Below, in pieces: positions 38,976 through 51,900 of a DNA stretch of 64,000 nt (within the stretch, counting starts at the first letter, position 1; each line of letters opens with the position of its first letter). Made by a program: the position numbers and the translations under genes. The stretch is from Sclerurus mexicanus (lineage: Eukaryota; Chordata; Aves; Passeriformes; Furnariidae): the NCBI GenBank assembly GCA_013396755.1, contig VWZF01005998.1, positions 1,220,353-1,284,352 on the forward strand. The letters run 5' to 3'. Below the pieces are notes generated by a model. It had not been told where the DNA came from, ran no database searches, and saw nothing but the letters and a program-made list of their open reading frames with translations.

Positions 38976-41900
38976 AGTTTTCTGAATTGTCCATTTTAAT
39001 TATTTCCCATAATGTTTTTTTCACTTATGGCCTATGAAATTTCTTTGTGTAGAACTATCACATAAATGTATGACAATTTACTAGAATTTGGTATGTTTAT
39101 GCTTGCAGCTGTATTTGTGCCTTTTTTAACTGAAAACTTAATGAAGCTATTACCCAGGAACCTCACAAAGGAAATGCTGCACTTAGGAATATAGTATAAA
39201 TAATAGTTAAATAATATCTAAAAATATTTTGAACTCATTCCTTAAGTTAGTTGCAGATTGAAATTGATTTAATAATCCCAAATTGGGATGAGCTTTTCAC
39301 CATTTCTGTTACTGATTAGAGGAAAGAAACCTTACTGGCTTTTTTTCTTTTCTTTTGTGGATCACATTGCTCTGTGTTTTGAATTCTGCCTGTCTAGTTA
39401 CTGCAGTTATCTCAAAGTTAGTTGTTGGAAATATATTTTAATTGCTTCTGTCATTATTTCCAAATAGCCTCATCAATGCTTTACTTGCCTTAGGAGTAAC
39501 GAATTCTAAAATCAATACTGTTTCATGTAAGTTTAAAATATGTGCAATTAATAAAAATGAAAGGGGAAAAATGGATAAGATGGCAGAAATTATTAGCAGT
39601 GATAATCTGTGATCTAAACACTTGTGTGTATGTTGTCAGTATATAGTTTAAATGCTCTTGTTTGTGTTCTGGAAATGGTCCAGGATGTTGCACAGGAGCT
39701 GTGCATACCTGAATGAGGTAATATTTACTCAATAATATTTACTGAGAATGAACCATTTACATACTTTTTTCCCTACCATGCCTTTTTTATCCTTCAGCAT
39801 AACATGTTACTTGAGAAGAATGGATGAAGTTATTATGTAAATACAAGTAAATGATCATTATCAACCTAACGGTGCTTTTCTGATCAGTAGATGAAGTGGT
39901 CCTGTCTGCTACTGACTTGTTAACTGCATATCTGACTTTTATCTTTCAGGACATTGCTTTTTCCTGTTTGTTTCAGTTTGGGAAGTTTGTAAAGGCTCTG
40001 TTTAGATAAACTACCTTTTCAGTTTGAAGTAATATGACTAAGCCAGTTTTGATTTGTGTCCTTGGAAGCCTGCAGAAAATGAAGCCCAGAACTGGCAAGT
40101 AGTTTACAAGTTCTAGTCTGTAACATAGAATTGTTTTCCCTTTTCTGTTTTTTTTCTCTTTTAAATCCTTGTCCTTAGTACTGGAGAGTGCAGTAATACC
40201 ACAGGTCTGTCCAAAACTAGTGTTTAATTGAGCTGGATTCTGGACATTCTTTTTCTTGCACAAGCCAAGTGTCCGGCATGCTCCTTGTGCCCATGACTGT
40301 TTGGTCAAGGAGACATGATCAGGAAACCAAGTGTAAAACCACAGAGTTGGGCAAAACTATGTAGAAGCCTGAGTGCTGGAGGGAGGAAACTGAAATTCCT
40401 GCAGAGTTGGAACACATTACCTGAAGAGGGATACAGGTGAGACTGCAGGTTGGAGAAAGTGCTTAACCTGTAGTTGTACTGCAGCTACGGAACTGCTGGC
40501 ACAGTATGAAGCAGTGTTTATGCAACAGCGAAGGCCCGTGTACTTCATTCTGTAGAAAGTGTGTGGGGTTGGCAGAGTCTGAAACTTAGTGGGGTTGGGG
40601 GGTGTGGTTGGGAGAGCACTCCAGAAAAGCAGCAGGAGTATTTTGGCTTCCTGCAGCCTCCAGGAAAGAGCTTTGATAGGTGAACCAACTATAGTAAGAA
40701 CACTTGGAGTGTGGTACCATTTAGCCTCTGCAAATGCTTTACAGTAGCATGGCATTAGACTGTGTCTGCTATGTTGTCCTGTGTCTGGGGTCGAGAGTGA
40801 AATGGGATACAAAAGCAGTAGGGATTTTCAGCCATGGCTGTTATTTTGGTATGTAAGTGGTAGGTTCTGACAAATGAACTGCTGTGTTTGAGAGGAAGGA
40901 AAGGAAGGGTGGTGCTAGACTGGAGAGAGGCCTAACACAGTTATGGTCAGCTTTAACTTCTGTATTAACTTAAGAATGTGCTGAAGACTGCTGTCTTAAA
41001 ATGCAGACATGTTCCAGCAGCTTTGCCCTGAAAAACCTGAATGGAGCTGAAATCAGATTAAAAGTGTTAATGAAGGGAAGAACTTGTAAAAGCAGACCTG
41101 TAACAGGTCATGGTAAAAAAATATTTTCCTTTACAACAGCCAGCCTCATCTGCTTTTAGGATTAATAATACCGTGAAGATACAAGAGGAAAAACCCTCTT
41201 TGTCAACACACAGACCCATAAAGCTCAAGTGAACATGAGTTGTGTATTTCTTTGGGGTGTTTTTTTCTAGAGTTGCCTAGTTCTAGATTAAAAAAAGAAA
41301 AAGTAAAATTGTGCATCTTCTGAGCTAGTAGAGTTATAATCATTGCAAAAGAATTTAAAGAATTGTTTAGTATTTTCCAAAACTTTTTCACTTTTGGAAC
41401 ATATCTTGAGAGCTCTAGTGCCTAAATTCTTCAGCAAGTGTGCTTTAACCTTTAGTACTGCAGAAGCCTACCAAAAATAGCCCAAAAGAACGTGTGTTCT
41501 CCCCACTTGTCTGCAGGCCACCTTTAGTTCTGTTCTTTGACAAATTCAGTAACAGACTCCTTCTCTTTCCCATTTCAAGACAGGTGAGGGATAGGTAAAC
41601 TCAAGCTGTGCAATACAGTCAGGAAACTATTTCAGGAGGCTGCAAGTGTTAGAGGTCTGTTCTTTATGAACTCTGCATGAAAAGGACAATAGAGTTTGAA
41701 AGTTGCTGATTACTTCAGTTATTGCACAGTGAGTATCTCTGAAGTGATTCATCTTTCATCCCTTCACCAAAAAGAGAAGAGGTACCCGGAAGTCCTTGTC
41801 TTACTCTACCAACTTTCCAAAACTTAGAAATTGGATAAATTATTGGCTTGGACTACAGTCCTGACTTTTAGGCAGAGACTTTGCCCAGAGGCAGCAAGAA

Positions 41901-42627
41901 GGTTTGTACCACGAGTGGAAGTAGAAAACAGGTTCCTGATGTTAAATCAGTGGTTCAGTCTCTCTTCCTCAGAGATTAAGTTCCTGTTTCCTGGGGTGTT
42001 ACTCCATCTGGTGGTGACTGAATAAAGAATGTTACCAAAATAATTTTCAGTCGGGTTCTTCTTGAGGCTTTTAATTTAAAGCCAAAGAATTTCATGCAAA
42101 TATGGATCAAATTTTCCCTTCCTAATAAATGTAGGAGTGTGCATTTTCTTTGGTATGTTTCACCACTGATTGTACTGAGGAGCTCTGGTTCCACGGCCAA
42201 AAGATGAGAAATGAACTTTCTCTACAAGTGCCGCAGAGAAGTTCAGATTCACCTGAAAATGCTTCATGTCACTGTGAACTGTGTGTCAGAAAAATAGTTA
42301 CAATAAAGAAGCATTTTTTTAAAAAAACAAAAGCATTAGAATTGTGACTACTTGCCATGAATTTCTCATCTGTTTCTGTATAAACTAGCAGCAGTGTATG
42401 CACTCTGTTGCTTACTGTATCTTTAAGTTTTCCTCTGGGCATGGTGATCAGGTGAGGGCAGACCTAGGTCCAGGGTCTTTGTGAAGGGAATCCCCAGTCT
42501 AACAATTCCTATTGATTTGGAAAGGAAAATGATCAGGAAAATGTCCCTAAATGGAGGAAAATAAATTACCACTGTCACGATCATGAGTCTGGCATGGAAT
42601 GGAAGGGCATGTTTAGCCTCAAAGCTA

Positions 42628-42665
42628 AATGTAATGATATGTAATGTAATGTAATAATGTAATGA
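42628..42665. repeat. (TGTAA)n-like short tandem repeat
   Basis: Irregular repeats of ATGTAATG/TGTAA units over about 38 bp. Confidence 0.8.
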
Positions 42666-42865
42666 TCGGTAGACAAGTATTTTGGGTTTTTTTGAGGGGT
42701 TTTCCTTAAAACTTGCTCCTAGTAGATAGAAATGGGAACAGTACAAGGGAAAAATACTCTAAATGTAGGACGATCATTACAAAATAACTTACATCAAGGT
42801 GGTTATTATTACAGGTATTAAACATCTGGATGTACCTGGGGGAAGAAGTTTTTATATTTTTTTAT

Positions 42866-42921
42866 TGTGTGTGTGTGTGAAAAAAAAGATATTTATCTAT
42901 AGCTCTCTCTATATATATATG
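42866..42921. repeat. TG / A / TA microsatellite cluster
   Basis: A TG array (42866-42879) is followed by a poly-A run, and after a short break by a CTCTCT-TATATATA array ending near 42921. Confidence 0.8.
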
Positions 42922-45755
42922 TAAAATGCAGAATAGATGGATGTATGCATTGTATCTTTGTTTCTCCTCAGCCTTATTCCTGAACTGCTTCTATATAATC
43001 CTGTTACCCCATTTTAAACCTGCTGTGTTGAGGTAAAAAGTATTGCTGGGAGATACATATCTATGTAAACAGATCTTTCCCTGGCATCTCACAGCTTGAA
43101 GGTGCAGAGGAAAGAACTAAACAGCTATTTATCTTGAAACAGGAAAATGCAGTAAGTGGTTTACTCCATTCCCCAAGGAAATACTTCTCTCTTCCAGCAC
43201 ACAGACCAAGAAATGTTTGTTATCTTTCAGATCACAAAGAAAACATTGAAGAGTTTTGATTTTCCCTCAGGACAAAACCATGTGGAACAAAAGCTGGATG
43301 AGGTAGAAGGTACAGCATCTGCTGCAGCACCTAAGACTGGTCAGTCAGCGGCTCAGTCAGCAGAGTGAGACAGGCTAATGGAGAGCAGTAAGAACTGGCT
43401 GTCCTCCCTGGGGCACACCCAGTGCCAGGTGGTTCGCACAGCCCTGCAGGAGCTTGGACCTGTCTCGTAATCCCAACTCCCATACAGGAGTGTCCATTAG
43501 CCCATTCCTCTTCAGGTTTTCTGGTGCTGCTCCTTTCTTCTGCCTGTCTGAGCTTACCTTACAAGGATGCTGAATCCATCGGGAAGGGTGTTTAGCAGGC
43601 TGAAGACAAATCCCAAACTGATCAGGCAGAACTAGGAATAAAAAAAAGCATGCTGTTACAAGACCCTGGAGCCGTCTTACATTAAGTGTCTTTAGATAAA
43701 CTGAATGCCTGTTTTCCTCAAGCATCCTATGTAGTGATTGTACCGTCGGATCTCACATAGCTGGTGGAATTCAGTAACCCAGCATAATCATGTGCTTCAC
43801 ACATGAGAAAGAAAAAGCACAGTTTGGCCATCCAAAGAACCTGTAGAGATTAATCAGTTCTTAGTTTTGTAGCAGTTTTGAAAGGCACCTTTGTGATACA
43901 GATGGGGAATGGAGTCTTTCCCCCCGTGAGTTTCTGATCTGTGAGATCAGTCACAGCAAGAAGGTAATTTACAATGATGTTTTCAAGCTTGTACCACGTT
44001 CAGTAAGCTCAGACAACACCTGCCGACCCCACAGTGGCTACAGCACTGGGAGTTCTTGATACACTCTGCTGAATTATTCAAAACCCCTGGGATTACATAT
44101 TTTCTTCTGCAGCCTTCATGACTGCAGTCAGGGCAAGAGTAGACACAAAGCTCGTGCTGGACTTAGTTATCCCACCCGCATGGTCTAGTCTGGCTTCATG
44201 AAGCCCAAACAGCAGTCGCACCAGCATCATGGAATAACCAGAATACAGTTTTGGTCAGAACAGAAATAGCTTGTTACTGCAGCTCAGAGGGACAGCCTCT
44301 GCCCCAACAGAGTCCTTAGGTTTATATACCTGTAGGTTATATGGCTCACTCTTCACCAAACTAGTAATGAAAGCCGTAAAAAATTGCAACAAGGGGTATC
44401 CTACAGCAGAATTTGACAGGTTACACAGAATGATCATAATAACCCATTCTGATTAGGGGGTTCAGCCTGTGCCTCTGCTAACTTCCCTCCTTGCTGCTTC
44501 TCTACAAACATATGGCCTACAAATGTGTCTAGGAAAATTAAACCCTGAGTTGGGCAGGAGACCAAGTTCTTCAGGGCTTGGGCCAGTTATATAGCTTTTG
44601 GGAAATTAAGTGGGATAGAATTAGTTTTACTTTCCAAAGGTTGTTCTTAACCATCTTTCCTGAGTTTTATCAGTCTTCTCTTTCCCTCCTTTCCTGGCCT
44701 CCAGGCTGAGCTCATACCCTTTTTTCCTTGAGTCCCTCTGGTGAGCTTCTCACTATTATGCAAAGGGAAGAGTCCATATTAAGCTGAGGCGTGAACACAG
44801 GACACATCCTCAAGCAGGCTCAGAAACTTCAAAGGAGTGTGTTTCCATTCTTGGGATAATTGTAGCTAAGTCTGACTTGACCTGATAAAGGAATCCTTGA
44901 GGCTTTGTTCCCCAGTCACCGAAGCCAGTATAAACTTTTATTTTCATGCCAGTGGTTTGGCAATGAGGCGTAGTGCTTAATTACAGAAAGTAACTTACAA
45001 AAACAAGGCACATCAAAGTAGTATTTCTGATCAAGGTAATCTAGTTCTAGCGAACACAAGGGTCAGCTGGAGCTCACCCATGAGATACCTGGGCACATCT
45101 GGTTGAAGACATCTCACTAGCACAAACTGCACTCCTCATGAGACTTACTCTGACCACCCCAAAATCCTGTAAATTTATGTGCCCATGTGACACCCTTTGG
45201 GGCCAATAAACATTTCTAGACAGCATTATCAGACAACCCACATCTGTTTCAAAGGGAAACAAGATTTTACTCTGTTTTGGTACTGGGAATAATTCCTTTA
45301 GAACAGCCAAGGTTTCCGAAGATTCCTCTTCGTTACACTTTCATACAGGAAAAGTTAAAGACAAGTACACTGAGATCAAACTCAGTAGTGTCTTACTGTC
45401 AGAGAGGGAAATACTATTGTACCATTTATATGAGCTGGAGACAGGAATATTGGTTATCCACAAAGTGAAAGAATTCAGAGTGCAAGTCCGTGCAGGAAAA
45501 CCATCAGCATATTCTCATTTTCCTGATCACCCTTAAGAAAGAGGTAAAGAAAGAAAAACCGCATTTGTTTTGTTTACAACATCCCAAAACACAACACAAG
45601 TATGACACAGTGCTGCCATTTCTTATCTTGTAGTTTTTTTCTACTTCAAATGCAGTTTCAAAAAATACTTCTATGCATGCACATGGAACACTGATTTGTT
45701 GCAGCCAAGTACTTCAATTAAATAAACCAAGTGTAGACAAGCAATTTTCATTGAT

Positions 45756-45761
45756 TTTAAT
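45756..45761 (-). terminator. HIKESHI: Candidate HIKESHI polyadenylation signal (ATTAAA)
   Basis: TTTAAT on the + strand reads ATTAAA on the transcript, about 165 nt after the HIKESHI stop. It is a common variant hexamer, and I saw no AATAAA closer to the stop. Other signals further left are possible. Confidence 0.4.
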
Positions 45762-45923
45762 TTTAAATACTGTTCAAGAGTAATATAAAAGTTCCAAGTT
45801 TGTCTATTCAGACTAATCGTCATTTGGTTTTCCCCCCCACCCCAAAAAATCTTCAGTGAAGTTACTTGATGCATCTTTCAGGTAACACTGTTCAGAAAGA
45901 ACTTCAAATGACAGAATTCATGC

Positions 45924-45978
45924 TTATGTTTTCCAAAAGAGAGGGTTCTGTGTCAGACGTCTCTGAAAGTTCTCATAC
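45924..45978 (-). CDS. HIKESHI: HIKESHI exon 5 (terminal coding exon)
   Basis: One base completing Trp180, then YENFQRRLTQNPLFWKT and TAA. The acceptor on the transcript is TTTCTAG. Thr188 replaces the Ala I remember in human. Confidence 0.97.
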
Positions 45979-48900
45979 CTAGAAAGAAACAAAAAAAACC
46001 AACAAAAAAATAACAGCTGCATATAATTTTCTTTTAAAAACAAAAAAATACAAATAATTAGTAAATCCAAAATCTTACTTTCCAGTTCTATATCAAGAAT
46101 ATTCAGTTAGACTTGTGTACTTTAACAAGATGTATTTCATTAAAGCAGTATCCCAGAGGAGGCTCATTCAAGCTTAGTAAAATTGTAAGTGAATTTAGAT
46201 TGGCTATGAAGAAAAATTTCTTCACTGAAAGGGTTGTCAAGCACTGGAACAGGTTGCCCAGGGAAGTGGTGGAGTCACCATCCCTGGCAGTGTTTAATGG
46301 ACCTATAGATGTGTACTTATGGATGTGGTTTAGTGGTGGACTTCACAGCATTAGATGAATGGTTGGAATCGATCTTAAAGGTCTTTTCCAGCCTGAACAA
46401 TTCTGTGATTCCATGAGTTAAAAGCTGTTGTGTGCCTAACTTTTTTTGGGTTAGGAAATCAGAGTTTGGGCAGGTAGAAGTGTGAATCTGAGGCTGCCCA
46501 TTATCTTAGTGATCAAGCAAGATATCTCACAGAAGAATCTCAGGAAAACAAAAAAATGGCATGATGGCATTTAGGGATACTCTCATACTGGGAAACACAA
46601 GGCAACACCATTGCTTCTGAATCCCATTCGGCTGTCCGTGTACTGCGCTCTCAGCACTGTTCCATCTAGGATGCACAGAGCCAGCCGGGCACCTCTCAGT
46701 TCCTCGGACAGTGGAGATGAACTAACACACCTGACAGGCTCGAGCAGGCTGGCACAGAGACCACAGCCTCCAGTCCTGCATTGCTTCCTCACAGGCTGTG
46801 TGCACCCTGCTCCCAGGTAAGGTAGAGGGGGCTGCGGGCAATTCTGCACTCGTGGGTGTGCATGCATTTGCCTTGCAGTTCTGATAGAAACTTCGAGACT
46901 GTAACAGAGTCCCCATTATTTTTCCATCCTCGCCAAGTAATTCTAACTTCCAAATACCTTATATATGGTAACATTTTAGTAAAATCAAATGAGGAAATAT
47001 AATGCTCTGACACATAATGGAAACATGTATGCACACATGCTGTCCTAATTTCACTCTCCATACTCACAAAAACAAGCAAACCACAAAAAAACTGAACATC
47101 AGAATTCACTGTTGACCCAAAGTGAGGAAATAGGCAAAGTATACAATTTCTGTGCCTTTCTTAGAGAAAAAATTAAGAAGCCTATAGGCTTTGACCCACA
47201 AAAATTTAAAAATCCCTTTTCATACCCACAAACCCAAGATGGATGGAATCAAAAGATACTGCCAATGAAACAAAGAAAATAAAAAAAAAAATCTCTTTTC
47301 CTACACCTCATAGTTCCTAGCCCAACTCAAATGAGAAAATACTCTACAGGATTTTAAACCATTTCAGCCTCATCCAGGTACTGACCAGTGACATCAGAGA
47401 CCTTACCCACATATTTCATGAACTGCAGTTGCCTTCTGCACACAAGAGATCTGCATCAAGTTACACTCCCAAAGAAAATATATGGCTTATATTAACTGCT
47501 TGCAGATTCATGAGGTCTGTACTAATGATAAAACTCTGTTCATACAGCCGAAAATACTAGGTTAAAAAGGGGTTTGGTTAATACTGTAGAGGCTAAATAG
47601 GGCCAAGCTGATAGGAAGGACATTTTTAGACATCCTAAAGGACTGCCTGCAGTTCACAATTTATCTCTAGACTACACAAGATAAGGTATTCCCAGACAGT
47701 TGTTTCTTAAACCAGTCCCCGGAAAACAACTCTCAGAGAGACTTCTGTATTTACACCCAAGGATCTTGACAGAACCAGGTCAACTAGGAACACAATTTCT
47801 CCACCTCACATATTCTTAAATAATGCAACTACACTGGAACTACGTCTAGGAAGAGACCAAATGCAACAAGCACAAATTAACAAGTATCAGTGTGTTCTGT
47901 CTTCCCACAACTCCAGAGCATTTGCATTATCAGCAACATAGTGCAAATGAACATATGTCAAGGGCAACACTTCTAAAACCAAATAATTTTCATAGGTTGT
48001 ATAGCACTTTTCTAATAAAAAAGCTGACAAATAAAACCAGTGGACAGGACGTCTCCTTACTAAAGAGAACCAACAACAAACACTTAAACAATTTTGCATC
48101 ATCTCACTGAACAGCATGAGAATAGCTCAATACTTAGAAATCAGATGGCTTAATAATGTCTGCTAAAAAAGAACACTTGTTACTAGAGATCACTGCCATT
48201 ACCATTTCAGAACTACGTTTGCAGGAATGAAAGCTTCAGAAGGATTTGGGGTCATCTGTGCCTGAGTAACAGCAAACGAGGAAGCAAAGTTATAGAAGTT
48301 ATCCAACATCTTCTGAGTGAACTGAAATAAAAAGAAAATGACATTTTAAGGAAGTTCTATTTTCATTTTGAACTTTCGTGCAAAAGTTTAACAGATACAC
48401 AATTCCTATATGAAGTAAAATTAGCATTGTTGTCTAAAACACAATGGGAAAGTGGATATAGTAGATCCAGGGACATCCATTTTAAACTGATCAAGACATT
48501 CAAAACATTCTCAGTCTTGCCCTCAGATCCTTCCAGTATCCATAGACCATTTTCAGTATCCCCACTTGCCCTCTCCCTTCTCAATTTCATGCAACTTGAT
48601 AAACAGCTTTGGGAAAGAACATTTTCTATTTGTGACAAAGAAGTGATGCAGCGACAAGAGCTGTCTCTGCCAAATTAAACCATCCGAAGACCTGCAGACC
48701 AGGTCAGTGTTGCCATTCCAGCTCCCAGCAAAACACTAGTTGTTAAACCAGCTGAAAACTCTGCAATCTCTCTCCTTACAACTCATCAGACTCCAATGAC
48801 AGGGCAATTTCCTTTAGCATTCACCACAGAATGGCTGCTATACCAGCATCCTTTGCAAGAAGATCTTGCAGGGGCAAATGAAAAAGATGCACAGGACACT

Positions 48901-51900
48901 CCTGAACTCTAGGAATAAGGAAACAAGAGTGAAAGAGGGGCCAAGAAATAGCTACCCCCGTGTGCAGAGGTTGAGGTTGTAGGACATTCCCAGACAGTCT
49001 ACAAATACACAAGTCTATGGTACCTCCTTATTTCCCCTATTCCTTTTACTTAAAAAAAAAGGGTATACATTGTTTTGATGGGAACAACAAGCAATTTTCA
49101 TAGACAGTGAAGTGACGCAGGTAAACAGGAACCTGAGTCTATATATGCCCAGGCTGGTGCTTCCATCCACCTCCTCTGACAAAAGGAGCAGAACAAATGA
49201 TGTCCCAGGAGCCTACCCTCAGTCTCACCCCACTCATGTGCAGAACTCTATGGTTTTGTCCTACTTCTTTCCAAACAACTAACTTATATATAACTATACA
49301 TAATTTTTTAAAAACGACATATTCAATGATAAATCTTCACCAAACTTGCTAAAAATGTAATGGGAGAGCAACTCCTTTACTTACGGCAGCATGATGATTT
49401 TGCCTTTAAAAAATACTTTTATTGCTATAATGTGGCAGTTCCTAACAGATATCAGATATTAAGTGAAAGCCATTAGTCATTCACAAACATGCTCTCAAGT
49501 CATATGCTCTTCCTCTGCAACTTACTCCCTCAAAGGTTTCCTTCAACTTTGACATCATGCATTTTCTCTGTAGGAGTAACTATTACTTCAACTTTTGGTT
49601 CAACTGCATCTCTTGAAGGCAACATAGAATTTCAGTTAAGATGCTACTTTTAATAGAAAAATCCACCTAACTGAAAATAACATTTGTAAAAATGTTATGC
49701 AATCATGAGGTGATTATTTTTCTTTAAATACTATTTACAGAAAAAACCATGAGCCACCTTGCAAATGACCTGAAGTGGCATATTATTACTTCATGACTTA
49801 ACTACTGCTCTAATAAAAATTGGTGGAATCAGAAATATTATTGTCATTTGCCCCTAACAATTCCAGAAAAGCTCAATTAACTGTACTACACAAAAATAGC
49901 TGTTGGTCAACTCCTAGTCATGCTAACTCTCTCCAAGAGACATTACCTATTTGGAGCTATAATGCATATAAACTGCCAAAGAACATCAGCTACAGGATTA
50001 CTGTTCAATTACCAGTCTACCTCAGCAACCTGGAATGAAAGTAAGAAAGAAAACAAGGCTTGAAGAAAAGCCTCACCAACTGCTGAAATGTTCAAAGACA
50101 ATGCCAGAGCTGTCAGTGTTATGGAAATCAAGACCTACCATGCAGGTCTAGCTTGCCTTGAACTGTTGTTAGATGGCCAACTGCCAGTGCTGGCTGTGAA
50201 TTTCAAGAGGTTCAAACTAGCAGACTGGTAAAAAAATGGCACATGTTGTAGCCCAAGGCCTGATCCACAGGGCAAGAACTGGAAAAAAGAAAAATCTTTC
50301 TGGGAAAGGGCATGATTCTGTAGTTCTGCAGAGCTACATCACAAGGGTTTCTCAAGGGTCAGTGGTACACCTGGGTATCTCTTTGCATCCATCCTTGGGA
50401 ATGCCTTGACTTTTGTGTAATTTTTGATCATCCCTGCAAATCTCTGCACTGGAGTTTTAACTCCTACAAATGACCCTAAGACTAGCTCAGTTGGTTAAAA
50501 CTTGGTGGTAATAATGCCAGGGTCATGGTTCGGCCTCCGGTATGGGTCATTCACTTGAGAGCTGGGCTCGATGATCCTTCTGGGTCCCTTCCAACTCAGA
50601 ATATGGTGTGATTCTGACCAAAGACTCACTGTCTCTCACACGTATTTAGCTGCTCCTATTAGAAGTATCATAAGTAATTTTATAGCAGAGTGACACAAGG
50701 GAGTCTATTGGCCTGATGCCACAGAGCGTGCAAATTCCAATCCTTTAAGGAGACAGTTTTTCAGTGTAAGAGAAAGTAATTTCAAAATATCAAAGCATCC
50801 AGCCAAATTAATTGACAATGATTAGGTTGGTTTCAATTCTACAGCCACCCACAGCAGCTTCTCATCCCCCTCCATTAGTCATTCAGAGGCTCAATTCTTA
50901 ACATAGTACACAGAATTTCTAAGAACAGAATGTCCAAGCTACCTCTGTGAATGAATCTACTGATGACACAGCAGCACTTGCAACAGGAGTCTGCTGGGCC
51001 AGGTTCTCCAGCAGTTCCACTGAGATTCCAATCTGGGCCACTGTTGGCGTCTGTGGGAGGTTCATGGCACCAAAGGGATGTTGACTTCCCTTCCCTGAAA
51101 GCACCACAGACAGCACACATTAGATTTGTTGCACATGTAAATCCTGTGTAGTTCAAATCACTGTGTTTCCTTGGTAAAAGGTACTCCTCAGCTCCCACCA
51201 GAGAGGTTGCCCTATATCAGAAACACAGAAAAATCACTCAGTCCAAGCACCGGCACAAGTACACACAAGCACAACAGATGGAACAGTGTGACTGATATAT
51301 TTAAAAATCACAATTGATCATAAAAAAAATTCTAAAAAATGGAAAATTGTAACTTTAAAGCTCCCTATGAAGTAAATGGATTCAAGAGGAAATACAATCT
51401 GGATGAAAGAGAGCAGAATCTTTCTCTATAGGATACAAGCCTTTAATTCACATTTTAGCAATTGCAGCTAAACAGGAAACATGCAGCACTGCTGCAGTTG
51501 TTTGATTCACTCATTCAAACCCAGGTGCTTGTGAACCTGTTTATGCTCTGAAAAAGCAGAGAACACTACTTTAGAATGCATCTGACTCAGGGAGGGCTGA
51601 GCAGCCTCAGGTCACATCTGAACTGCTCAAAGCCACCAAAAGAGCAAAGGTCAAAGAAATAGCCATGGAACAGAATGACCTCTGACTTTACAAGTGCCAC
51701 AAAGAAAACAATGACTGGGCAGGAAACCACTCCCAAACTGCATGCACTCACAGGCATCATCCCTGCCCCCTGCTCTCACTTCTGACCTTTCTCAACCCAT
51801 ACTTTCAGTCCCAGCTTCAGCCAAGGTCTCTGCAAACACGGACAGACACTTAACAGTCACTTAAATCATATACTCCTCTGTCAGCATCTGTAAAGGAAAA

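Larger units (their letters stand above)
38976..45700. other. Spacer between convergent EED and HIKESHI 3' ends
   Basis: About 6.7 kb of AT-rich DNA with no CpG island, exon series or recognisable transposon. Open frames such as - 40417-40812 (131 codons) and + 43156-43368 have no known domain and no supporting splice or promoter context. Part may be extended 3' UTR of either gene. Confidence 0.55.

Noticed and set aside
40417..40812. 131-codon - strand ORF between EED and HIKESHI
   Set aside because: Its low-complexity Pro/Thr/Ser composition, lack of a known family and lack of supporting signals make it a chance frame.
50473..50545. Functional tRNA-Ile gene
   Set aside because: The tRNA-like part has mismatches in the stems and a disrupted B box, and it runs straight into a CR1-like tail, so it is the head of a SINE.
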